Assembly: GCA_043756275.1 (NCBI GenBank)
Contig: JAYURJ010000129.1
Span: forward strand, 1-12,652
Direction of reading: 5' to 3'
DNA length: 12,652 nucleotides
Source of the DNA: UKL13-2 sp043756275
GTDB lineage: Bacteria; Pseudomonadota; Gammaproteobacteria; Burkholderiales; Usitatibacteraceae
The notes beneath the pieces were generated by a model that saw nothing but the letters and a program-made list of their open reading frames with translations, ran no database searches and was not told where the DNA came from. Below, one piece after another: positions 1 to 6,171 of this stretch. How positions within the stretch are numbered: position 1 is the first letter of the stretch; every line of letters starts with the position of its first letter. The position numbers and the translations under genes were made by a program.

Positions 1-63
1 GGTGGGTAAAGCGAAGCGTGCCCACGCCGGCATCGATGGTGGGCACGCTTCGCTTTACCCACC
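1..63. repeat. Perfect 25-bp inverted repeat (dispersed intergenic palindrome)
   Basis: Bases 1-25 are the exact reverse complement of bases 39-63, separated by a 13-base spacer. The arm core reads GTAAAGCGAAGCGTGCCCAC. A GGGCACGCTTCGCTTTACCCACC-like arm is familiar as a dispersed intergenic palindrome in many proteobacteria. No run of T follows on either strand, so it is not a typical terminator. The element begins at the window edge and may extend further left. Confidence 0.85.
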
Positions 64-114
64 CTACGCGCTGATTTGCGCCAGTTGCAATTGATTTGCC
101 ACAAAAAAATACCG

Positions 115-203
115 TGTCATTTCGAACGAAGAAAGAAATCCGCTTTTTCATTGCGCTGTAAAAAGCAGATTTCTCACCCGATGAACCTGGGTTCGAAATG
201 ACA
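115..203. repeat. Imperfect nested inverted repeat, dispersed type
   Basis: The outer arms TGTCATTTCGAAC (115-127) and GTTCGAAATGACA (191-203) are perfect 13-base complements. The inner arms at 135-148 and 160-173 match in 13 of 14 positions. The whole element folds as one long interrupted hairpin. The TGTCATTTCGAAC end is typical of dispersed intergenic palindromes in many bacteria. It carries no reading frame and lies downstream of the minus-strand gene ending at 343. Confidence 0.75.
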
Positions 204-254
204 GGGGTTTATTGTGGTGATGAATTTAGCGCGGATAAAAAACGCATAAACTAA

Positions 255-277
255 TCAAACACTAGCACTGGTGCGGC
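255..277. repeat. Copy 1 of a 23-base motif shared with 10578-10600
   Basis: These 23 bases match 10578-10600 at 21 positions in the same orientation, with the core AGCACTGGTGCGGC. Both copies lie shortly downstream of a minus-strand gene (the FAH-family gene here, purD at the other copy), and both lie beside a dispersed palindrome. Read on the minus strand, both copies give the same short open tail, R-T-S-A-x-V followed by TGA. The function is unknown. Confidence 0.6.
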
Positions 278-342
278 TTTCAAGCATAAATGCCGCCACG
301 AACCCCGCCGAATGGCGATCTACATAATTGCAAGCGGGCTAA

Positions 343-1110
343 CTATCCGTAGCGATTGCGCAGCTCACCAATGCCTTCAATGATGACGCTCACGTCACTC
401 CCGGCTTTCATCGAGCCCACGCCTATCGAGGTGCCGCAGGCGATGACATCACCGGCTTCCAGCGTCATGTCGTGCGAGAGCAGACTCACCAGCTTTGCGG
501 GCGGGAAAATCATGTCGGCGACCGGATAATTCTGCCGCTCCTGACCATTGAGAATGGTTTGAATCGATAGTGTCAGCGGATCAATGCCGGTGGCGATGAC
601 GGGGCCGAATACGCCGAAGGTATCGAAACTTTTCGCACGCGTCCATTGCGCAAAGCTTAAATCCTTGAACAGTAATTCGACGGCGGTGACATCGTTGATA
701 CAGGTGTAGCCAAAGATAAAATTGTGGACGTCAGCCTCACTGACAGCGCAGCAACGCTTGCCGATCACGATGCCCAATTCACCTTCATACACCACCTTGC
801 CCGAATATGCGGCAGGCACGCGGATGGCGGCTGCGTGGGGATGAAACGCGTTATTGGCCTTGAGAAAATATAGCGGCTCAGGCGGAATGGCTTGATTCAA
901 TTTCTCCGCGAGCGCACGAAAATTATTCCAAAGCGCAATCATTTTGCCGGGCGTGCAGGGCGTCAGCACTGTCACCGCGTCAAAGGCAAGCGATTCCCCG
1001 GTCGCGACGGGGTCGACAAACATGTCTCCACGATGGATGGCAATGACGCCGTTGTCGATCTGCCCGAAGCCAATTTGCCCTTGATGCTCAAAGCGTATCC
1101 AATGTGCCAT
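343..1110 (-). CDS. Fumarylacetoacetate hydrolase (FAH) family enzyme
   Basis: This 255-residue cytosolic enzyme is of the single-domain FAH type. Relatives include 2-hydroxyhepta-diene-dioate isomerase, oxopent-4-enoate hydratase, and acylpyruvate or oxaloacetate hydrolases or decarboxylases. Family members bind a divalent metal through two Glu and one Asp; here these are E109 and E111 in YEGELGIVIGK and D140 in CINDVTA. The conserved K160-SFDTFGVFGP segment and GDVIACGTSIGVG (220-232) are also present; many relatives have ATGTPAGVG at the latter place. The first 50 residues form the short N-terminal region usual for this group. The ATG at 1110 is preceded by AGGGAC at a plausible spacing. 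The gene diverges from the amidase at 1423, which suggests but does not prove a shared catabolic role. The exact substrate cannot be assigned from sequence. Confidence 0.9.
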   Translation of the reverse strand: MAHWIRFEHQGQIGFGQIDNGVIAIHRGDMFVDPVATGESLAFDAVTVLTPCTPGKMIALWNNFRALAEKLNQAIPPEPLYFLKANNAFHPHAAAIRVPAAYSGKVVYEGELGIVIGKRCCAVSEADVHNFIFGYTCINDVTAVELLFKDLSFAQWTRAKSFDTFGVFGPVIATGIDPLTLSIQTILNGQERQNYPVADMIFPPAKLVSLLSHDMTLEAGDVIACGTSIGVGSMKAGSDVSVIIEGIGELRNRYG

Positions 1111-1130
1111 GCTTGTCCCTGTTGATTAAG

Positions 1131-1143
1131 TCGGTTTAACCGA
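1131..1143. promoter_or_regulatory. Operator-like palindrome upstream of the FAH gene
   Basis: TCGGTTTAACCGA is a perfect 6+6 palindrome around a central T. It starts 21 bases upstream of the FAH-family start codon, where a repressor could act on that gene. A related palindrome with no central base occurs at 3089-3100. Whether any regulator binds is inference. Confidence 0.35.
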
Positions 1144-1186
1144 TATTGTGCCGGGCGGCTGTTGTGGTGTCGAGTTGGCGGCATCA

Positions 1187-1215
1187 TTGACACGCAATAT
1201 TCAAGGACAAATAAA
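1187..1215 (+). promoter_or_regulatory. Sigma70-like promoter for a candidate plus-strand small RNA
   Basis: There is a perfect -35 box TTGACA (1187-1192), a 17-base spacer and a -10-like AATAAA (1210-1215; 4 of 6 consensus bases). Transcription would start near 1222 and meet the plus-strand terminator at 1340-1363, giving an RNA of about 140 nt. No convincing open reading frame with a ribosome site lies in that span. Confidence 0.45.
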
Positions 1216-1239
1216 AAAACCGCCGGACGAATCCGGCGG
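1213..1239 (-). terminator. Rho-independent terminator with UUCG loop, minus strand
   Basis: The arms CCGCCGGA (1220-1227) and TCCGGCGG (1232-1239) pair perfectly over 8 bp. Read on the minus strand the loop is TTCG and the stem is followed by seven T. On the plus strand no T tract follows, so the direction is clear. It lies upstream of the FAH gene and far from the next minus-strand gene (2781), so the transcript it ends must begin in the 1240-1420 spacer or be long read-through from 3008. Confidence 0.8.
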
Positions 1240-1363
1240 CAAACACGATCACCCTCGGAGGGGGATGATGCCTGCCTTCGACGAATACGATTTATCGACA
1301 TCAGACAGTTGCATGCTACGTGGCCGACCTTGAACAAACCCTACCCGCGCGGGTGGGTTTTTT
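1222..1363 (+). ncRNA. Candidate structured small RNA (strand uncertain)
   Basis: The spacer between the two divergent genes contains three hairpins: 1220-1239; 1248-1269 (ATCA-CCCTC / GGGGG-a-TGAT, loop GGA); and 1340-1357. The outer two are terminators facing each other. On the plus strand a TTGACA-N17-AATAAA promoter would give about 140 nt ending near 1363. On the minus strand a weaker promoter (TTGGCG 1411-1406, CATTAT 1388-1383) would give about 165 nt ending near 1213. It was not recognised as 6S, 4.5S, tmRNA, RNase P or a known riboswitch. Either strand, or both as an antisense pair, could be transcribed; the plus strand is listed because its -35 box is better. Confidence 0.4.
1340..1363 (+). 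terminator. Rho-independent terminator, plus strand, before the amidase
   Basis: CCTACCC (1340-1346) pairs with GGGTGGG (1351-1357), including one G-T pair, across a GCGC loop; six T follow (1358-1363). It ends 59 bases before the amidase start, so it insulates that gene from anything transcribed in the spacer. On the minus strand only three T follow the stem, so the plus direction is favoured. Confidence 0.65.
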
Positions 1364-1382
1364 GCGCACCAGATTCCAATAC

Positions 1383-1411
1383 ATAATGTGCCAATTAATT
1401 CTGTGCGCCAA
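1383..1411 (-). promoter_or_regulatory. Weak promoter-like site, minus strand
   Basis: On the minus strand TTGGCG (1411-1406) and CATTAT (1388-1383) are 17 bases apart, each matching 4 of 6 consensus bases. Transcription would run through the 1340-1357 hairpin and stop at the strong terminator near 1213. It is listed because a minus-strand terminator without a nearby minus-strand gene needs a promoter. Confidence 0.25.
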
Positions 1412-1422
1412 TAATTGCCCCA

Positions 1423-2784
1423 ATGAAAACCCTGCCCGAACTGTCACGCGATCTGACGCTTGGCAACACCACTTCCGAAAAACTGGTGCGCGCGTACCTT
1501 GAATCCATCGCCGATCCTGCTGGCGAAGGATCGCGGGCGTTTATCAAAGTCTATACCGACACCGCACTTGCCTCGGCCCGCGCCAGCGACGCCGCACGTG
1601 CGCGCGGGCACGTCGCTTCGACGATCGCGGGCATCCCGATTTCCATCAAGGATCTTTTCGATATTGAGGGCGACGTCACCCGCGCGGGCTCCAAAATTCT
1701 CGCCAACGCCGCGCCCGCCACCGCTGACGCGCCCGCAATCGCCCGCCTGCGTGCGGCCGGTGCCATCATCCTCGGGCGCACCAACATGACAGAATTTGCC
1801 TATGGCGCACACGGCATGAACGCGCACTACGGTACGCCACGCAATGCCTGGGATCGTCAGGCTGGACGCATTCCCGGCGGCTCGACTTCGGGGGGTGCTG
1901 TGAGCGTGACCGATGGCATGGCTGCGGCCACGATTGGCTCCGACACCGGCGGCTCGGTGCGGATTCCCGCAGCACTTTGTGGCATTACCGGCTTCAAACC
2001 GACGCAGGCGCGCATCCCGCTGGCCGGGGCATTTCCGCTGTCGTTCACCCGCGACTCCATCGGCCCGCTGGGGCATTCGGTCACCTGCTGCGCGTGGCTG
2101 GACGCCATCATGGCGGGTGTGGCGCCTGAAACGCCGGCTGTGTTTGCGTTAAAGGGTTCGCGGCTCGGTGTTCCCAAAACTATTCTGCTCGATGGCTTGG
2201 CGGCAGAAGTTGCCGATGCGTTTTCGCGCGCGCTCACCGCACTTTCCAAGGCTGGTGCGATCATCGAAGAATTCGATTTCCCAGTGCTGCAACGTGAAGT
2301 CGATGGCAGTAAAAAAGCGAACTTCTCGGCCGTTGAAGCCTATGCGCTGCATCGGCAACGTTTGGCAACGCATGTGGATGAATTCGATCCGCGCGTGGCC
2401 AGGCGATTGCTGCTGGGTGCAAATATCAGCGCTGCCGACTATGTGGATTTGCTGCACTTGCGGCAATCGCTGATCGCGTCCGCAAACGCAACCACCGCAC
2501 GCTTCGATGCGTTGCTCGCACCCACTGCTCCGGTCGTGGCACCGTTGATCGCCGGGATGGAAGCGTCGGAGGAATTTTTCCTGCGAATGAACGGTCTATT
2601 GTTGCGCAACTGCGCGCCGTTTAACGTGCTGGATCGACCCTGCTGGTCTTTGCCCTGTCACCGGCCGGGCGATGCGCCGGTCGGCTTGATGGTCGTCGGC
2701 GAAACAATGGGCGACACACGCTTGCAGGGGATCGGGTTGGCCATTGAAATGGCACTTGAAGCGGCACTGCGAGGTAGCGGTTAA
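1423..2784 (+). CDS. Amidase-signature family hydrolase
   Basis: This 453-residue protein has the full length and core of the amidase-signature family, which hydrolyses carboxamides through a Ser-cisSer-Lys triad. The triad is visible as K76 in PISIKDLF, S154 in IPGGSTSGGA and S178 in SDTGGSVRIPA. The 24-residue spacing of the serines matches that in GatA and FAAH. The C-terminal stretch with LPVG-like APVGLMVVG is also typical. No gatB or gatC lies nearby, so a stand-alone amidase is more likely than a tRNA amidotransferase subunit. The start at 1423 has only a weak ribosome site, but the protein begins at the usual family position. The stop overlaps that of the convergent Trp-rich protein gene. 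The substrate is unknown; a joint pathway with the divergent FAH enzyme is possible. Confidence 0.9.
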   Translation: MKTLPELSRDLTLGNTTSEKLVRAYLESIADPAGEGSRAFIKVYTDTALASARASDAARARGHVASTIAGIPISIKDLFDIEGDVTRAGSKILANAAPATADAPAIARLRAAGAIILGRTNMTEFAYGAHGMNAHYGTPRNAWDRQAGRIPGGSTSGGAVSVTDGMAAATIGSDTGGSVRIPAALCGITGFKPTQARIPLAGAFPLSFTRDSIGPLGHSVTCCAWLDAIMAGVAPETPAVFALKGSRLGVPKTILLDGLAAEVADAFSRALTALSKAGAIIEEFDFPVLQREVDGSKKANFSAVEAYALHRQRLATHVDEFDPRVARRLLLGANISAADYVDLLHLRQSLIASANATTARFDALLAPTAPVVAPLIAGMEASEEFFLRMNGLLLRNCAPFNVLDRPCWSLPCHRPGDAPVGLMVVGETMGDTRLQGIGLAIEMALEAALRGSG

Positions 2785-3008
2785 AACCCGCGATTCTTGC
2801 GTTTGGTTTCTTCCGCCTCTTTCACGTCGGCGGCCATTTTTTTCTCAGCCATTTTCTTGTCCCAGCCTATCATCGGTGTAATCACATTCCACCACAGCAT
2901 GAGCAATGCAAATGGCGTGAGCACCCAGAGCCAGCTCCAGTTACCGACCGGGGGAATATCGAGAATCTTCAGCAAGAAGATGATCACGAAAATGATGGCG
3001 AGTGGCAT
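2781..3008 (-). CDS. Small Trp-rich membrane protein
   Basis: This 75-residue protein has two hydrophobic segments (about 2-16 and 23-43) and a charged Lys/Glu-rich C-terminus. Six tryptophans lie in the central part (NWSWLWVL, LWWN, GWDK). It fits the small Trp-rich protein family (as I recall, TIGR04438) known mainly from Burkholderiales, whose function is not known. A longer frame begins at 3050, but the ATG at 3008 is chosen because AGGAG lies 7 bases upstream of it. Its TAA (2783-2781) shares bases with the amidase TAA (2782-2784), so the two transcripts overlap at their ends. Confidence 0.8.
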   Translation of the reverse strand: MPLAIIFVIIFLLKILDIPPVGNWSWLWVLTPFALLMLWWNVITPMIGWDKKMAEKKMAADVKEAEETKRKNRGF

Positions 3009-3088
3009 GACGAACTCCTGAACGAAACGATATGACCAACAAATTAGCACAAAGTAGGTCGCCTTACCTGCAACAGCACGCAGACAAT

Positions 3089-3100
3089 CCGGTTAACCGG
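3089..3100. promoter_or_regulatory. 12-bp perfect palindrome between divergent genes
   Basis: CCGGTTAACCGG is a perfect 12-base palindrome in the spacer between the Trp-rich gene (minus) and the cytochrome gene (plus). It resembles the palindrome at 1131-1143 but lacks its central base. It could be an operator; no regulator gene is adjacent. Confidence 0.25.
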
Positions 3101-3113
3101 TAGCTATGGGGCC

Positions 3114-3139
3114 GGCCGGTAGCGCTTGTGCGACCGGCC
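3114..3139. repeat. GC-rich stem-loop in an intergenic spacer
   Basis: GGCCGGT (3114-3120) and ACCGGCC (3133-3139) pair perfectly; after one mismatch two more pairs extend the stem over a short loop. No T tract follows in either direction, so it is not a clear terminator. The remainder of 3009-3209 shows no further gene. Confidence 0.5.
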
Positions 3140-3209
3140 ACTGCTGAAGTCAACGCATTTATTTGTCAGGGCGTTAGCTGCCTTGCGCCACCCGACTGAC
3201 ATCACAAAA

Positions 3210-3238
3210 TTGCAAGAAGCACTTAAACTGTCTATAGT
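3210..3238 (+). promoter_or_regulatory. Sigma70-like promoter of the cytochrome c gene
   Basis: TTGCAA (3210-3215) and TATAGT (3233-3238, 5 of 6 consensus bases) are separated by 17 bases. Transcription would start near 3245, leaving a leader of about 40 bases with GGAG shortly before the ATG at 3285. Confidence 0.6.
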
Positions 3239-3284
3239 TTCCGACTGACTTCATCCCAAGTCACGATAAAATTTTGGAGAACAC

Positions 3285-3599
3285 ATGAAACGCCTTTTTA
3301 CTGCATTGACCGTCGCCGGTTGCGCCTTTTTTACCACCGGCAATGCCTTAGCCATCGATGAGTTGCACAAGAAATACGCCTGCACCGCCTGCCATGCAGA
3401 CGATAAAAAGCTGGTCGGCCCGTCTTACCAGGAAGTGGCCGCCAAATACAAGGGCGACAAAGATGCCGTGAAAAAACTGTCCGAGAAGGTCCGCAAAGGC
3501 GGCATGGGCGTCTGGGGACAGATCCCGATGCCCGCAAACGCCAGTGCGACGGACGCAGAACTAAAAACGATGATTGAAACGGTGCTCAAGACGAAGTGA
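3285..3599 (+). CDS. Class I c-type cytochrome (c551/c552-like), periplasmic
   Basis: The protein has 104 residues: a signal peptide with a likely cut after the ALA ending at residue 23, then a mature domain of about 81 residues. That is the usual size of the small monohaem electron carriers of the c551/c552 type. The haem site is C33-T-A-C36-H37. The likely axial methionine is M82 in IPMPAN, which sits in the usual Pro-Met-Pro loop. Lysines are abundant, as in carriers that dock on acidic partners. GGAG precedes the ATG at good spacing. It forms a single-gene unit with its own promoter (3210-3238) and terminator (3640-3664). It probably shuttles electrons between respiratory complexes in the periplasm; its partner is not encoded here. 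Confidence 0.92.
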   Translation: MKRLFTALTVAGCAFFTTGNALAIDELHKKYACTACHADDKKLVGPSYQEVAAKYKGDKDAVKKLSEKVRKGGMGVWGQIPMPANASATDAELKTMIETVLKTK

Positions 3600-3632
3600 G
3601 TACATTGCGTCAATATGCAGGGAACATACAGG

Positions 3633-3664
3633 AAAAAAAGCCGACCGCTGCGTCGGCTTTTTTT
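3633..3664. terminator. Rho-independent terminator after the cytochrome gene
   Basis: GCCGAC (3640-3645) pairs with GTCGGC (3652-3657) across a 6-base loop. Seven T follow (3658-3664) and seven A precede (3633-3639), so the structure could act in both directions. It ends the cytochrome transcript and separates it from the transporter operon. Confidence 0.85.
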
Positions 3665-3709
3665 CGTCCTGCCGCGGCGCTGGCCACCCCAAATTACCCG
3701 AGTTTTTGA

Positions 3710-3739
3710 TTGACAATCGCGAAAATCGGTTCGCATAAT
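3710..3739 (+). promoter_or_regulatory. Strong sigma70-like promoter of the liv operon
   Basis: A perfect -35 TTGACA (3710-3715) and CATAAT (3734-3739, 5 of 6) are 18 bases apart. Transcription would begin near 3746. This is downstream of an upstream in-frame ATG at 3741, so that codon cannot be the start of the binding protein on this transcript; the leader before the ATG at 3813 is about 67 bases. Confidence 0.7.
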
Positions 3740-3812
3740 TATGGTTGTTGCGCTTTTGTGTCATCCCAACTTTCCCATCCCCCTTAATCATTCCTATTTT
3801 GGAGCTGCTCCG

Positions 3813-5093
3813 ATGAAAAATTCCTACAAACTCGTATTCGCCGCACTGCTGGCCGCTGGTATCGTCGGCTGCGGTAAAGAAGAAGTAAAACCTGCCCCTG
3901 TTGCAGCACCCGCAGCACCGGCTGAGCCTACCGTCACCGTGACTATTGCCCACGCCGGCCCGCTGACCGGTTCCATCGCGCACTTGGGCAAGGATGACGA
4001 GAACGGTGTTCGCCTTGCTGTTGATCAAACCAACGCCAAGAAGATCAAGATCGACGGCAAAGTGCTCAATATCAAGTTCCTCACCGAGGACGACCAGGCT
4101 GACCCAAAAGTCGGCACCACTGTTGCGCAAAAACTGGTCGATGCCAAGGTCGTCGCTGTCGTGGGCCACCTCAATTCCGGCGTGACGATCCCGGCTTCCG
4201 AAATTTACGCCAAAGCCGGTATTCCGGTCATCTCCGGTTCCGCGACCAACCCGACGTTGACCGAACGCGGCCTCAAGAACGTATTCCGCACCGTTGGTCG
4301 CGACGACCAGCAGGGCCCGGCATTGGCAACTTATATCGCCAACGAACTAAAAGGCAAGAAAGTTGCGCTGATTGACGATAAGACCGCCTACGGCGAAGGT
4401 CTGGCTAACGAAGTCGAAAAGACCCTCAAGGCTGGCAAATTGAATCCAATCGCCCGCGAGCGGACCACCGACAAGGAAACCGACTTCAAAGCCATTCTCA
4501 CCAAGATCAAGGGCAAGAATCCTGACGTCATCTTCCACGGCGGCATGGACGCAACCGGCGGCCCGCTGTTGAAGCAAGCACGCGAACTCGGCATCAAAGC
4601 GGTGTTCGTGTTTGGCGATGGTGCCTGCACCACCGAAATGGCCAAGCTCTCTGGCGCTGCGGCTGAGGGTTTCGTCTGCTCACAGGCAGGGTTGCCATCA
4701 GAAGCCGCAAGCAAGGAATTCCTCACCGCGTTTAACGCCAAATATGGCGAAGTCAAACAGTACGCACCGTATTTTTACGATGGCGCAATGGCCATGATTG
4801 AGGCGATGAAAAAAGCCAATTCGGCTGATCCGGCCAAGTTCGGCCCGGAGATTTTCAACGTGAGCTTCACCGGTGCCACCGGCAAAGTTGAATTTGATGC
4901 CAAGGGCGACCGCAAGGACGCCGAAATCACAATCTTCAAAATGACTGGCGGAAAACTGGTACCGATGTCGTTCGTGAAGAACGGCGTGTCCACCGCGTTT
5001 GCTGCGCCTGCTGCTACCCCAGCCGCCGCGCCAGCTCCAGCGGCTGCACCTGCCGCTGCCCCGGCGAAACCAGCAGAAGCGCCAAAGAAGTAA
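3813..5093 (+). CDS. livJ: Branched-chain amino acid type ABC substrate-binding lipoprotein
   Basis: This 426-residue protein has the type I periplasmic binding fold of the LivJ/LivK/BraC family. The signal peptide ends in the lipobox G-I-V-G with C20, so the protein should be lipid-anchored. The ligand domain starts near residue 41 (TIAHAGPLTGS) and includes VGHLNSGVTIPASEIY (117-132), ISGSATNPTLT (140-150) and VFRTVGRDDQQG (157-168). Branched-chain or other aliphatic amino acids are the likely ligands, but the family also includes amide and urea binders. The domain is flanked by an Ala/Pro-rich linker after C20 and by an unusual Ala/Pro-rich tail of about 30 residues (397-426) ending in Lys-Lys. 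The start at 3813 is preferred over 3741: it has GGAG upstream, begins a proper signal peptide and lies downstream of the promoter. Confidence 0.92.
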   Translation: MKNSYKLVFAALLAAGIVGCGKEEVKPAPVAAPAAPAEPTVTVTIAHAGPLTGSIAHLGKDDENGVRLAVDQTNAKKIKIDGKVLNIKFLTEDDQADPKVGTTVAQKLVDAKVVAVVGHLNSGVTIPASEIYAKAGIPVISGSATNPTLTERGLKNVFRTVGRDDQQGPALATYIANELKGKKVALIDDKTAYGEGLANEVEKTLKAGKLNPIARERTTDKETDFKAILTKIKGKNPDVIFHGGMDATGGPLLKQARELGIKAVFVFGDGACTTEMAKLSGAAAEGFVCSQAGLPSEAASKEFLTAFNAKYGEVKQYAPYFYDGAMAMIEAMKKANSADPAKFGPEIFNVSFTGATGKVEFDAKGDRKDAEITIFKMTGGKLVPMSFVKNGVSTAFAAPAATPAAAPAPAAAPAAAPAKPAEAPKK

Positions 5094-5110
5094 TCACGCC
5101 ACAATAAAAA

Positions 5111-5138
5111 ACGGCACCCAAGGGTGCCGTTTTTTTTT
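5111..5138 (+). terminator. Rho-independent terminator between the binding-protein gene and livH
   Basis: ACGGCACC (5111-5118) pairs with GGTGCCGT (5123-5130) around a tight loop, and nine T run from 5130 to 5138. No convincing promoter was seen in the 34 bases left before livH, so the permease and ATPase genes probably depend on read-through. This would give more binding protein than membrane complex, as is common in such operons. Confidence 0.85.
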
Positions 5139-5172
5139 GCGCGCCGGGTTCATGCGGTAACATCTTAGGCAA

Positions 5173-6171
5173 ATGGATATATTCCTTCAGCAACTGATTA
5201 ATGGCCTTACTCTGGGCTGTGTGTACGCCGTGGTGGCATTGGGCTACACGATGGTCTACGGCATCATCCAACTCATCAATTTTGCGCACGGCGAAGTGGT
5301 GATGATCGGTGCCATGGTGGCCTTCAGCGTGATTACCGCACTGGCGGGATCTGCCGTGCCGCCGCTGATTATTGTGCTGCTTGGTGTGCTGGCAGCGATT
5401 CCGGCTTGTGCGTTGGTGGGCTACACCGTGGAGCGCATCGCTTATCGTCCGTTGCGCAATGCGCCTCGTCTGGCGCCGCTCATCACCGCCATCGGTATTT
5501 CCATCATCCTCCAGCATCTTGCGTTGCTCATTTGGGGGCGCAACTTCATTTCTTTCCCGCAGATTTTTCCAACGCAAACCTACCACTTCACGACTTCCGC
5601 CAACAGTGCGACCATCACCAATGTGCAGATCGCCATCATGCTGCTGTCAATGGCGATGATGGCCGGGCTGCTGCTGCTGGTCTACAAAACACGCATCGGT
5701 ATCGCCATGCGGGCAACATCGCAAAATCCACAAGTCGCCGGCCTGATGGGTATCAATATCAACAGCGTGATTTCTTTCACCTTCGTGGTCGGTGCCGGAC
5801 TGGGCGCAATGGCCGGTGTGATGGTCGGTTCGTACTATGGCATCGCGCATTACCAGATGGGATTTTTGCTGGGGCTGAAAGCGTTTTCCGCCGCCGTGCT
5901 GGGTGGCATCGGTAATCTTGCCGGCGCGGTGCTGGGCGGCATTTTGATCGGCCTCATCGAAGCCTTCGGTGCAGGTTACATGGGCGACTTGACCAACGTC
6001 TGTTTTCTGAATGAATGGTTGCCCGGCTTTTCGCGCATGTGCGAGGCTAACGCAAACGGCAGCCTGTTTGGCAGCAACTACAAAGATGTTTATGCGTTTA
6101 TCGTGCTGATATTGGTGCTGGTATTCCGGCCTTCCGGGTTGCTGGGTGAGCGGGTGGGAGATCGCGCATGA
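5173..6171 (+). CDS. livH: Branched-chain amino acid ABC transporter permease LivH
   Basis: This 332-residue inner-membrane protein is hydrophobic throughout, consistent with about eight membrane spans. It has family hallmarks: INFAHGE (35-41) near the N-terminus, YRPLRNAPRLAPLITAIG (91-108), and the cytoplasmic ATPase-contact loop GLKAFSAAVLGGIGNLAG (234-251). It should form the channel with LivM, powered by LivG and LivF and fed by the upstream lipoprotein. Its length is usual for the family or slightly long; the loop with two cysteines near 277-297 (NVCFLNEW, SRMCEANANGS) is longer than in short homologues. The start at 5173 has only AGG close by. Its TGA overlaps the livM ATG (ATGA), which suggests translational coupling. 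Confidence 0.94.
   Translation: MDIFLQQLINGLTLGCVYAVVALGYTMVYGIIQLINFAHGEVVMIGAMVAFSVITALAGSAVPPLIIVLLGVLAAIPACALVGYTVERIAYRPLRNAPRLAPLITAIGISIILQHLALLIWGRNFISFPQIFPTQTYHFTTSANSATITNVQIAIMLLSMAMMAGLLLLVYKTRIGIAMRATSQNPQVAGLMGININSVISFTFVVGAGLGAMAGVMVGSYYGIAHYQMGFLLGLKAFSAAVLGGIGNLAGAVLGGILIGLIEAFGAGYMGDLTNVCFLNEWLPGFSRMCEANANGSLFGSNYKDVYAFIVLILVLVFRPSGLLGERVGDRA

Noticed and set aside
1240..1290. Fluoride riboswitch-like string GATGATGCCTGCC in the spacer
   Set aside because: It resembles the 3' end of crcB-type riboswitches, but the matching 5' part (GG-GATG with the pseudoknot partner, then AACCGCC before the last stem) is not in the right order, and neither neighbour is a fluoride exporter.
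972..1502. Several open frames on both strands across the 1111-1422 spacer
   Set aside because: They overlap the FAH gene or amidase in other frames or run through terminator hairpins. None has a ribosome site or recognisable domain.
3741..3812. 24-residue N-terminal extension of the binding protein (start at 3741)
   Set aside because: The ATG overlaps the end of the -10 box and lies before the predicted transcription start. It has no ribosome site, and the extension would bury the signal peptide.
4980..5093. Ala/Pro-rich end of the binding protein as a minus-strand gene
   Set aside because: The minus-strand frame there is only a low-complexity shadow of the GC-rich repeat codons.
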